From positions 1 to 7,244 of the forward strand of contig CAZGBU010000104.1 in the NCBI GenBank assembly GCA_964523945.1: a DNA stretch of 7,244 nucleotides. Direction: 5' to 3'. The notes beneath the pieces were generated by a model. The model was not told where the DNA came from. It ran no database searches and worked only from the letters and a program-made list of their open reading frames with translations. Position numbers and translations under genes: made by a program. Source of the stretch: CAKTOF01 sp964523945 (lineage in GTDB: Bacteria; Bacillota; Clostridia; Oscillospirales; Oscillospiraceae). The number at the start of each line of letters is the position of its first letter. Within the stretch, counting starts at the first letter, position 1. Shown here piece by piece: positions 1-5,764 of this stretch.

Positions 1-81
1 TAGCCGGTTTCTATAAAAATTATTGAACGGGAACAGTTTGCAAAGCAAGGTGTTTCTGCCCAGCAAGTCCACAAAGGGGTA

Positions 82-120
82 GCTGGCGCAGCCAGCGCAG
101 GGGAAGTGTAGCTTCCCCTG
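82..120. repeat. Two adjacent short hairpins
   Basis: The first is GCTGGC (82-87) and GCCAGC (91-96) around a 3-base loop. The second is CAGGGGAAG (98-106) and CTTCCCCTG (112-120) around a 5-base loop. Both stems are perfect. No T-tract follows on either strand. They may be RNA structure or part of a dispersed palindromic repeat; the sequence alone cannot decide. Confidence 0.55.
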
Positions 121-121
121 T

Positions 122-159
122 GATGATTGGCAGGAGCCGGAATGCTGCGGGCAATCATC
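122..159. repeat. Imperfect inverted repeat
   Basis: GATGATTG (122-129) pairs perfectly with CAATCATC (152-159). Inside it, GCAG (130-133) can pair with CTGC (145-148), leaving a three-G bulge. It sits between the 98-120 hairpin and the long 168-206 hairpin, so three structures lie nearly back to back. Confidence 0.5.
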
Positions 160-167
160 CATTTTCC

Positions 168-206
168 GCAGGGGGCATGACGTCCAGTGGATGTCATGCC
201 CCCTGC
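168..206. repeat. Long near-perfect hairpin (18-bp stem)
   Basis: Bases 168-181 are perfectly complementary to 193-206, a 14-bp stem beginning GCAGGGGGC. The pairing continues inward through G182-T192 (a G-U wobble in RNA), T183-A191, C184-G190 and C185-G189, leaving a three-base loop AGT. This is the longest palindrome in the window and is not expected by chance in a non-coding stretch this short. No T-tract flanks either side. It could be a REP-like element, an mRNA 3'-end stabiliser for the minus-strand transcript, or a protein-binding palindrome. Confidence 0.7.
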
Positions 207-265
207 TCCGTCCGAGACACAAAAGACCAGCAAACCTGTGTCCTGCCAAACCGCCCGCGGGGCCG

Positions 266-1062
266 TTACGGCCGCAGGCCGGTGCCGCCCTGGGGCGTCA
301 GCGTTTCGCCGGTCATATACCGGAAGTCCGGCGAAGCGAGCTGGACGCACACGCGGCCGATGTCCGCCTCCGGGTCGCCAAAATAGCCGGCGGGCGGGGT
401 GTGGACGTTTTTCTCATACGCCTCGGGGTACGCGTTCTTGAAATTCTCAAGCTGCGCCGTCCACGCAAGCGGGCAGACGACGTTGACGTTGATGCCGTGG
501 GGCGCCCACTCGGTCGCGGCGACGCGCGACAGGCCGCGGATGCCCTCCTTCGCGGCGGCGTAGGAGCACGGGCCGTAGTTGCCGGAGATCCCGGCGCCCG
601 AGGCGAAGTTGATGACCGACCCATGCGATTTGGCCAGGTGCGGGAAGCATGCCTTCATATAGCAGAACGTCGCGTACAGGCCGGAGTAGAGCGCGAGGTC
701 GAACTGCTCGATCGTATGGCGAGCGTCACGCCGGAGGCCGACGCCTGCGCCAGGTTGATCAGCACGTCCACGCCGCCGAACGCCGCGACGGCCCGGTCCA
801 CGACGGACTGGGCGATGGCGACATTGTCCGCGCCGGCGGCGATGTCGGCCGGGATGGCCAGCACCTGGATGCCGTACAGGCGCTCGAGCTCCTCCTTTGC
901 AGCGTCGAGCTTGGCGGCGTTGCGGCCGGTGATGACGAGATTCGCGCCCTCTTTCGCATAGGCGGTTGCGACGCCGTAGCCGATCGAGCCGCAGCGCCCA
1001 TCCTGGAGCACGGCGCGGCCAGCCCCGGTGATGATGGCGGTTTTACCCTGCAGATGTCCCAT
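266..1062 (-). pseudogene. Frameshifted SDR-family NAD(P)-dependent oxidoreductase
   Basis: A short-chain dehydrogenase/reductase with a Rossmann fold, substrate unknown. The start ATG (1062-1060) is preceded by GGGAGG (1076-1071) with 8-base spacing. The first 115 codons read a normal SDR N-terminus: beta-1 and a glycine-rich loop starting TGAGR (12-16), then KEGANLVITGR, and DVLINLAQA in place of the usual NNAG. Around 718-720 the frame breaks. Adding one base there (for example a third C in the minus-strand CC) joins it to the second half and gives a 265-residue protein, a normal SDR length. In the restored protein Ser155, Tyr168 and Lys172 form the catalytic set (SYAAAK), and the C-terminus has the YMTGETL motif. 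As written, the frame-1 product would stop after a short garbled tail and lose Tyr and Lys, so it would be inactive. A sequencing or assembly error is a real alternative, because the protein is otherwise undamaged. Confidence 0.85.
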
Positions 1063-1070
1063 AATGAAAT

Positions 1071-1095
1071 CCTCCCGTTCTATATTATTATATAG
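1071..1095 (-). promoter_or_regulatory. SDR ribosome-binding site and possible -10 box
   Basis: The 46-base gap between proB and the SDR gene is AT-rich in an otherwise GC-rich region. On the minus strand it contains a perfect TATAAT (1092-1087), inside a 6-bp inverted repeat (1080-1085 with 1090-1095), followed by the Shine-Dalgarno GGGAGG (1076-1071). No good -35 box lies 16-18 bases upstream. The SDR gene may therefore have its own weak promoter or simply be read through from proB. The Shine-Dalgarno call is solid; the promoter call is tentative. Confidence 0.4.
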
Positions 1096-1108
1096 CCGGC
1101 GCGCAGCC

Positions 1109-1897
1109 TCAGCGGCGGCCGCGGAAGCGCGTTCCGATGCTGCCCCCGTCGGCGAGGAAATAGAGGTTCTCCGGCTTTTCGCCGTTGGTGATGACCATGT
1201 CAATGCCGGCCGCGGTCGCGATCTCGGCGGCCTGCACCTTGGTCAGCATGCCGCCGGTGCCGAGCGCGGTGCCGGACCCGCCGGCCAGGCGCCGGATCTC
1301 GTCGGTGATCTCGAGCACCTCGGCGATCAGCGCGGCGTCGGGATCCCGGTGCGGGTCGGCGCTGTAGAGCCCGTCGATGTCCGAGAGCAGCACCAGCAGG
1401 TCCGCCCGCACCAGCGTCGCCACGACGGCGGAGAGCGTGTCGTTGTCGCCGAAGACCTTGTGCGCGGACTCGATCTCCTCGAAGCAGACCGAGTCGTTCT
1501 CGTTGACGACCGGGATGACGCCCAGTTCGAGCAGCGCCTCGAACGTATTGATGAGGTTCTCCCGGACGGACGGCCGGTCGACGTCGTCGCGCGTGAGCAG
1601 GATCTGCGCCACGGTCGCGCCGTATTCGCCGAAGAATTTATCGTACAGGTGCATCAGCTCGCACTGCCCGACGGCGGCGGCGGCCTGCTTGAGCCGCAGC
1701 TCGTTCGGCCGGGCGGCCATTTTGAGCTTGCCCGCGCCGACGCCGATCGCGCCGGAGGAGACGAGGATGACTTCGCTTCCGTTATTTTTAATGTCGGCGA
1801 GCACGCGCGTGAGCCGGTCGAGGTTGCGGAAATTCATCCCGCCGCCCGGGTGCGCCAGCGTCGATGTACCGACCTTGACGACGATGCGTTTTTTCAA
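1109..1897 (-). CDS. proB: Glutamate 5-kinase (single-domain form)
   Basis: Catalyses ATP-dependent phosphorylation of L-glutamate to glutamyl-5-phosphate, the first step of proline synthesis, in the cytoplasm. The 262-residue protein is one amino-acid-kinase domain. Visible motifs are the N-terminal VVKVGTSTL (Lys8), VSSGAIGVG (47-55), the glutamate-site VVNENDS (130-136), FGDNDTLSAVVA (149-160), LLSDIDGLY (170-178) and the nucleotide-loop GTGGMLTKVQAA (213-224). It stops right after this domain, so the C-terminal PUA domain of the roughly 367-residue E. coli enzyme is absent, as in many short ProB proteins. I chose the TTG start at 1897-1895 because AGAGGG (1910-1905) sits 7 bases before it and the protein begins MKKRIVVKVG as expected. 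An ATG 33 bases further upstream would add 11 residues and leave this Shine-Dalgarno inside the gene. proA does not follow; the broken SDR gene occupies that place. Confidence 0.93.
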   Translation of the reverse strand: MKKRIVVKVGTSTLAHPGGGMNFRNLDRLTRVLADIKNNGSEVILVSSGAIGVGAGKLKMAARPNELRLKQAAAAVGQCELMHLYDKFFGEYGATVAQILLTRDDVDRPSVRENLINTFEALLELGVIPVVNENDSVCFEEIESAHKVFGDNDTLSAVVATLVRADLLVLLSDIDGLYSADPHRDPDAALIAEVLEITDEIRRLAGGSGTALGTGGMLTKVQAAEIATAAGIDMVITNGEKPENLYFLADGGSIGTRFRGRR

Positions 1898-1904
1898 GAA
1901 AATA

Positions 1905-1927
1905 CCCTCTTTGCAGCGTTCTGCAAA
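1905..1927 (-). promoter_or_regulatory. proB leader hairpin abutting its Shine-Dalgarno
   Basis: On the minus strand TTTGCAG (1927-1921) pairs perfectly with CTGCAAA (1916-1910) around the 4-base loop AACG. The last stem base (1910) is also the first base of the Shine-Dalgarno AGAGGG (1910-1905). The hairpin would sit in the proB mRNA leader right against the ribosome-binding site, where it could modulate initiation. There is no T-box signature and the leader is too short for one. Confidence 0.45.
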
Positions 1928-1940
1928 CATCTTCCCACAA

Positions 1941-1981
1941 TTGCGCCAAAAATGCAAGATGCCCTTGCAATTTTGCGCCAA
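1941..1981. promoter_or_regulatory. Operator-like direct and inverted repeats
   Basis: TTGCGCCAA occurs twice, at 1941-1949 and 1973-1981, with starts 32 bp apart, close to three helical turns. Between them is an inverted repeat, TGCAAG (1953-1958) and CTTGCA (1964-1969), with a 5-base centre. The right arm of the inverted repeat overlaps the candidate -35 box of the rightward promoter, and the right direct repeat lies in that promoter's spacer. This arrangement resembles a repressor or activator site, but I cannot name a regulator. Confidence 0.45.
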
Positions 1982-1993
1982 GTAGAATAGAAT
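1965..1993 (+). promoter_or_regulatory. Candidate sigma-A promoter for trmL remnant and pgk-tpiA-eno
   Basis: TTGCAA (1965-1970) and TAGAAT (1988-1993) are separated by 17 bases, the optimal spacing, with four and five of six consensus matches respectively. Transcription would start near 2000, about 40 bases before the GTG of the trmL remnant. No other good promoter was seen between here and pgk, so this is the best candidate for driving the glycolytic genes. Confidence 0.5.
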
Positions 1994-2016
1994 AATATCC
2001 AAAACAGGCTGGCCAA
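1989..2016 (-). promoter_or_regulatory. Tentative promoter for proB
   Basis: On the minus strand TTGGCC (2016-2011) and TATTCT (1994-1989) are spaced by 16 bases; each matches four of six consensus positions. It would produce a proB leader of roughly 85 bases running through the repeats and the leader hairpin. It would overlap the rightward promoter's -10 region, making the two promoters mutually exclusive. Weak evidence. Confidence 0.28.
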
Positions 2017-2032
2017 CCCCGGCCGGGGAGGG
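2017..2032 (+). promoter_or_regulatory. Shine-Dalgarno of trmL remnant, within a GC palindrome
   Basis: GGGGAGGG (2025-2032) lies 6 bases before the GTG at 2039 and fixes that start. Its first four G's are the right arm of the perfect 12-base palindrome CCCCGGCCGGGG (2017-2028), so pairing in the mRNA could partly mask the ribosome-binding site. Confidence 0.55.
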
Positions 2033-2038
2033 ATTTTC

Positions 2039-2283
2039 GTGCTCAACATTGTGCTCGTCGAGCCGGAGATCCCGATGAACACCGGCAACATCGCCCGCAC
2101 ATGCGCCGCCACCGGCAGCGTCCTGCACCTTGTCGAACCGCTCGGATTCGATATCTCCGACCGGGCCGTCAAGCGCGCAGCCTGAATCTGGCGAACTCCG
2201 TCGCCATCGTCGCATACGAGGCGCTGCGGCAGCAGGGCTTCCCCGGCCTGTGCGCGGCCGGGCGGATGGCTGCGGGATCCTGA
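2039..2283 (+). pseudogene. trmL: trmL remnant: tRNA 2'-O-methyltransferase with internal deletion
   Basis: TrmL (SPOUT superfamily) normally methylates the wobble ribose of certain leucine tRNAs and is about 150-160 residues long. From the GTG at 2039 the frame reads 48 residues with the family N-terminus, including LVEPEIPMNTGNIARTCAAT and LHLVEPLGF, and stops at TGA 2183-2185. In another frame, from about 2176 to the TGA at 2281-2283, comes the family C-terminus: SLNLANSVAIVAYEALRQQG then FPGL. This is the knot motif that binds S-adenosylmethionine. The roughly 75 residues that should lie between are missing, and the two parts are out of frame at the junction near 2174-2185. The product cannot be a working methyltransferase. 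The piece still sits between the promoter and pgk, so it is probably transcribed as a leader. An assembly collapse is possible, but both flanks are clean. Confidence 0.85.
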
Positions 2284-2300
2284 GAAGCTGGAGGCCGCTT

Positions 2301-3491
2301 ATGAATTACAAAAAGAAGACCATCTGCGACATCGACGTCGCCGGCAAGCGCTGCCTGGTCCGCTGCGACTTCAACGTCCCGACCGACGAGCGCGGCAATA
2401 TCGAGGACGATTCGCGCGTTGTCAAAACCCTGCCGACCATTCAGTACCTGCTCGACCACGGCGCATCCGTGATCCTGTGCAGCCACATCGGCCGGCCGAA
2501 GTTCGGCTATGAGGAGAAATACTCGCTCAAGGCCGTCTGGCTCCGGCTCGAGGAGCTGCTCAACCGCAACATCTACTTCCTGTCCGAGGCCGTCGGCTCG
2601 CGCGCGCAGATCGTCGCGTCGCGCCTGCGCCCGGGCGAGATCATGCTGCTCGAGAACGTCCGCTTCGTCTTCGGCGAGACGGAGAACAAGGACACCGTCG
2701 CCAAGGCCTATGCGTCGCTGGCCGACCTGTTCGTCAACGACGCGTTCGGCTCGTCGCACCGCGCCCACGCGTCGACCGCCGGCGTGGCCAACTACCTGCC
2801 CGCCGTGTCCGGCCTGCTCGTCAAAAAAGAGCTCGAGGTCATGGGCCAGGTCATGGAGAACCCGCGCCACCCGTTCGTGCTGATCGTCGGCGGCAGCAAG
2901 GTCTCCGACAAGATCGGCGTGATCGACTATCTGCTCGACAAGGCCGACCATATCCTGATCGGCGGCGGCATGAGCTACACGTTCACCAAGGCGCTCGGCG
3001 GGTCGATCGGCAACTCGCTGTGCGAGGCCGAGAGCTTCGAATACTGCCGCAAGCTGCTGGAAAAGGCCCGGGCCAAGGGCGTGCAGGTCCATCTGCCCAA
3101 GGACAACGTGATCGCCGACCGCTATGACCCCGAGGCGAAAAAGGCCGTCTGCCCGGACGGGCAGATCCCCGCCGGCAGGATGGGGCTGGACATCGGCCCG
3201 GAGACGATCAGCGAATACACAAAGGTCATCGCCGGGGCCGGCACCGTCGTCTGGAACGGCCCGATGGGCGTGTTCGAGTGGCCGCGCTTCGCGTTCGGCA
3301 CGCAGCAGATCGCCAAGGCGATGGCCGAGTCGGACGCGCTGACCGTCATCGGCGGCGGCGACAGCGCCGCGGCGGCCGAGCAGTTCGGCTTCTCCGACCG
3401 CATCACCCATATTTCCACCGGCGGCGGCGCGTCGCTGGAGTTCTTCGCCGGCCATGAGCTGCCCGGCGTGGCCTGCCTGCTCGACGCGTAA
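2301..3491 (+). CDS. pgk: Phosphoglycerate kinase
   Basis: Transfers phosphate between 1,3-bisphosphoglycerate and ADP, giving 3-phosphoglycerate and ATP, in cytosolic glycolysis. The 396 residues match the usual length of about 390-400. N-domain motifs for the phosphoglycerate site: VRCDFNVP (20-27, with Cys where Val is usual), SHIGRPK, LLENVRF and VNDAFGSSHRAHAST. C-domain nucleotide motifs: GGSKVSDKI, GGGMSYTF, the hinge-region NGPMGVFE, GGGDSAAA and the closing STGGGASLEF. All key segments are present. The ATG at 2301 has GGAGG (2290-2294) 6 bases before it and starts 17 bases after the end of the trmL remnant. tpiA follows after 38 bases with no terminator, so co-transcription is likely. 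Confidence 0.97.
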   Translation: MNYKKKTICDIDVAGKRCLVRCDFNVPTDERGNIEDDSRVVKTLPTIQYLLDHGASVILCSHIGRPKFGYEEKYSLKAVWLRLEELLNRNIYFLSEAVGSRAQIVASRLRPGEIMLLENVRFVFGETENKDTVAKAYASLADLFVNDAFGSSHRAHASTAGVANYLPAVSGLLVKKELEVMGQVMENPRHPFVLIVGGSKVSDKIGVIDYLLDKADHILIGGGMSYTFTKALGGSIGNSLCEAESFEYCRKLLEKARAKGVQVHLPKDNVIADRYDPEAKKAVCPDGQIPAGRMGLDIGPETISEYTKVIAGAGTVVWNGPMGVFEWPRFAFGTQQIAKAMAESDALTVIGGGDSAAAAEQFGFSDRITHISTGGGASLEFFAGHELPGVACLLDA

Positions 3492-3529
3492 CACCCGGCC
3501 GGACCCGATCAACCGAGAAAGGAGCGCGC

Positions 3530-4387
3530 ATGAACCGAACCTACCGCAAAACCATCATCGCCGGCAACTGGAAGATGAACAAGACCATCGCGGAGACGAC
3601 GGCCTTCGCCCGCGAGCTGAAAAAGATCCTGCCCAAGGGCCGCTGGTGCTCGATCGTCGTGTGTCCGGGCGCGCTGAGCATTCCGGCCGCCGTCAAGGCG
3701 TTCCGCGACACGCGCGTCGCCGTCGGCGCGCAGAACATGCACGCGGCCGACGCCGGCGCGTACACCGGCGAGATCAGTCCCGCGCAGGTCGCGGCCGCCG
3801 GGTGCGAATATGTGATCCTCGGCCACTCCGAGCGCCGCGCGCTCGGCGAGACGGACGCGCAGGTCAACGAGAAGATCCGCGCCGCGCTCGCCGCCGGCCT
3901 GCGGCCGATCGTGTGCATCGGCGAGACGGACGCGCAGCTCGCCGCCGGCCTGACCGCCGAGGTCATCACGCTGCAGGTCAAGGCCGCGCTGGTCGGCCTG
4001 AACGGGCCGAAGATCAAAAAATGCATTTTTGCCTACGAGCCGGTCTGGGCGATCGGCACCGGGCAGACGGCGTCGCCCGAGCAGGCCGAGGAGGTCTGCC
4101 GCGGCATCCGCACCGTCATCCGCCGCATCGCCGACGCAAAGGTCGCGCGCGCGGTGTCGATTCTCTACGGCGGGTCAATGAACGCGGACAACGCGTTCGA
4201 GCTGCTCGCCTGTCCGGACGTCGACGGCGGGCTGATCGGCGGGGCGTCGCTCGTGCCCGAGCAGTTCGTGCGGATTATCCAGGCGGCCAACCAGCCGACC
4301 CGCCGCAGGGAAGCCGACAAGCCCGAAGAGGAAGAGCCGCTCAGCGCGGCGTATGAGGAGGATGGTTCCGATGAAGCAATTTCTTGA
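3530..4387 (+). CDS. tpiA: Triose-phosphate isomerase with acidic C-terminal tail
   Basis: Interconverts dihydroxyacetone phosphate and glyceraldehyde 3-phosphate. The TIM barrel runs from residue about 6 to 254. It shows AGNWKMNKT (Asn13, Lys15), GAQNMH, GHSERR (catalytic His99), the catalytic YEPVWAIGTG loop (Glu170), YGGSMNADN and the phosphate-binding GGLIGGAS (233-240). The start ATG follows AAAGGAG (3518-3524) by 5 bases. The protein is 285 residues against a usual 250 or so: residues 255-285 form an extra tail with three arginines, a run of four glutamates and 11 acidic residues in all, predicted disordered. The end of this tail overlaps the first 17 bases of eno and covers eno's ribosome-binding site, so the two genes are likely translationally coupled. 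The core looks fully functional; the tail's role is unknown. Confidence 0.97.
   Translation: MNRTYRKTIIAGNWKMNKTIAETTAFARELKKILPKGRWCSIVVCPGALSIPAAVKAFRDTRVAVGAQNMHAADAGAYTGEISPAQVAAAGCEYVILGHSERRALGETDAQVNEKIRAALAAGLRPIVCIGETDAQLAAGLTAEVITLQVKAALVGLNGPKIKKCIFAYEPVWAIGTGQTASPEQAEEVCRGIRTVIRRIADAKVARAVSILYGGSMNADNAFELLACPDVDGGLIGGASLVPEQFVRIIQAANQPTRRREADKPEEEEPLSAAYEEDGSDEAIS
4356..4361 (+). promoter_or_regulatory. eno Shine-Dalgarno inside tpiA
   Basis: AGGAGG lies 9 bases before the ATG at 4371. It decides the eno start in favour of 4371 (protein beginning MKQFLEI) over the ATG at 4353, which lies before this site and would add six residues. The site falls within the codons of the tpiA tail. 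Confidence 0.8.
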
Positions 4388-5663
4388 GATTCTGGAGATC
4401 GCCGGCCGCCAGGTCATGGACTCGCGCGGCAACCCGACCGTCGAGGCCGAGGTATTCGTCGACGGCGGCTATGTCGGCCGCGCGGCGGTGCCGTCCGGCG
4501 CTTCGACCGGCGTGTACGAGGCGTGCGAGAAGCGCGACGACGGCGCGGAATACGGCGGCAAGGCCGTGCAGGCGGCCGTCGCCAACATCAACACCGAGAT
4601 CGCCGAAGAGCTCGTCGGCTGCAACGTGCTCGACCAGGCGGAGCTTGATGCGCGCATGATCGCGCTCGACGGGACGCCGAACAAGTCGCGCCTGGGCGCG
4701 AACGCGATCCTGGCCGTCTCGCTCGCGTGCGCGCGCGCCGCGGCCGACGCGCTCGGCCTGCCGCTGTACCGCTACCTCGGCGGCGTGAACGCCCGGCAGC
4801 TGCCCGTGCCGATGATGAATATCCTCAACGGCGGCGCGCACGCCAGCAACAACGTCGACATCCAGGAGTTTATGATTATGCCCGTCGGCGCGCCGAGCTT
4901 TTCCGAGGGCCTGCGCTGGTGCGCCGAGGTCTTCCACACGCTCAAGACCGTTCTGAAGGAAAACGGCACGCCGGCGCCCGGCGTCGGCGACGAGGGCGGC
5001 TACGCCCCGAACCTCCGCCGCGACGAGGATGCGCTGAAGGTGATCGTCCAGGCCATCGAGGCCGCCGGCTACCGCCCGGGCGAGGACTTTATGATCGCGC
5101 TCGACGGCGCGGTGTCCGAGTGGTACCAGGCGGACGGCACCTATTTCCTGCCCAAGGCAAAAAAGACGATGACCCGCGCGCAGATGGTCGCCATGTGGAA
5201 GCGCTTCGCCGCACACTATCCGATCATCTCGATCGAAGACGGCATGGGCGAGGAGGATTGGGAGGGCTGGGCCATGCTGACCAAGGCCCTCGGCGGGAAG
5301 GTCCAGCTCGTCGGCGACGACCTGTTCGTCACCAACACCGCCCGGCTCAAGCAGGGCATCGGGCTGGGCGTGGCCAACTCGATCCTGATCAAGGTCAACC
5401 AGATCGGCACGCTGACCGAGACGCTCGAGGCCATCGAGACGGCGCACCGCGCCGGCTACACGGCCGTCGTCTCGCACCGCTCCGGCGAGACGGAGGACAC
5501 GACGATCGCCGACCTGTCCGTGGCCGTCAACGCCGGCCAGATCAAGACCGGCGCGCCCAACCGCACCGACCGCGTCGCCAAGTACAACCAGCTCCTGCGC
5601 ATCGAAGAGGAGCTCGGCGAGAGCGCACGCTATCCCGGCCGCGCCGCGTTTTTCAGCCTGTAG
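4371..5663 (+). CDS. eno: Enolase (phosphopyruvate hydratase)
   Basis: Dehydrates 2-phosphoglycerate to phosphoenolpyruvate with magnesium; it is a cytosolic glycolytic enzyme and, in many bacteria, an RNA-degradosome partner. The 430 residues match the family. Visible motifs: DSRGNPTVE (17-25), the SGAST lid loop (42-46), GGAHASNNVDIQEFMIMP with His157, GVGDEGGYAP (catalytic Glu208), metal ligands Asp245 (ALDGAVSEWY), Glu289 (SIEDGMGEEDWEGW) and Asp316 (LVGDDLFVTN), catalytic base Lys341 (ILIKVNQIGT) and the substrate-binding SHRSGETED (368-376). All catalytic residues are present. The GAV around Asp245 and GMGEED after Glu289 differ from the commonest forms but keep the ligands. It overlaps tpiA by 17 bases in another frame and is the last gene before a strong terminator. 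Confidence 0.97.
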   Translation: MKQFLEILEIAGRQVMDSRGNPTVEAEVFVDGGYVGRAAVPSGASTGVYEACEKRDDGAEYGGKAVQAAVANINTEIAEELVGCNVLDQAELDARMIALDGTPNKSRLGANAILAVSLACARAAADALGLPLYRYLGGVNARQLPVPMMNILNGGAHASNNVDIQEFMIMPVGAPSFSEGLRWCAEVFHTLKTVLKENGTPAPGVGDEGGYAPNLRRDEDALKVIVQAIEAAGYRPGEDFMIALDGAVSEWYQADGTYFLPKAKKTMTRAQMVAMWKRFAAHYPIISIEDGMGEEDWEGWAMLTKALGGKVQLVGDDLFVTNTARLKQGIGLGVANSILIKVNQIGTLTETLEAIETAHRAGYTAVVSHRSGETEDTTIADLSVAVNAGQIKTGAPNRTDRVAKYNQLLRIEEELGESARYPGRAAFFSL

Positions 5664-5687
5664 GCGGCCCCGCCGGTCCGGCCTGCG

Positions 5688-5720
5688 GGCAGCGAAACGC
5701 TGCCGGGGCGTTTCGCCGGC
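5688..5720 (+). other. Overlapping alternative hairpins after eno
   Basis: Three stems compete for the same bases: GGCAGCG/CGCTGCC (5688-5694 with 5698-5704), GCGAAACGC/GCGTTTCGC (5692-5700 with 5708-5716) and GCCGG/CCGGC (5702-5706 with 5716-5720). The last two are followed by a loose T-rich stretch around 5722-5729, so this could be a weak first terminator or an mRNA 3'-end structure. The clear terminator lies about 45 bases further on. Confidence 0.4.
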
Positions 5721-5764
5721 ATATTTTCTCAGCCTGCATACGGTTTTCCCTTCTGCAAACTGCT

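Larger units (their letters stand above)
1..265. other. Non-coding region with clustered inverted repeats
   Basis: No gene is supportable here. Reading from position 4 to the TAG at 109-111 gives about 35 open codons, but there is an in-frame TAG at 1-3 and no ATG, GTG or TTG usable as a start, so I do not call it. The first 60 bases are visibly more AT-rich than the rest of the window. From about 82 to 242 the sequence is dominated by successive inverted repeats: 82-96, 98-120, 122-159, 168-206 and a weak 6-bp pair at 216-221/237-242. The region lies downstream of the minus-strand SDR remnant. None of the hairpins is followed by a T-run on either strand, so a standard intrinsic terminator is not evident. 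Confidence 0.6.

Noticed and set aside
4..111. Short open stretch that might be the tail of an upstream gene
   Set aside because: A TAG at 1-3 is in the same frame and no start codon is present, so it cannot be a gene tail or a small gene as written.
168..206. Intrinsic terminator for the SDR/proB transcript
   Set aside because: The stem is strong but no T-run follows it in either direction, so I list it only as a palindrome.
191..961. A 256-codon plus-strand open frame across the SDR remnant
   Set aside because: It lies antisense to clear SDR motifs on the minus strand, and the protein is Ala/Arg-rich without family features.
1898..2038. T-box or other riboswitch ahead of proB
   Set aside because: The leader is under 150 bases, with no T-box consensus, no specifier stem and no terminator/antiterminator pair.
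2169..3512. A 447-codon open frame on the minus strand opposite pgk
   Set aside because: It is an antisense shadow of a conserved gene in GC-rich DNA; its product is low-complexity and matches no family I recognise.
4341..5477. Long minus-strand open frame opposite eno
   Set aside because: Shadow frame of the conserved eno gene; no ribosome-binding site or recognisable domain.
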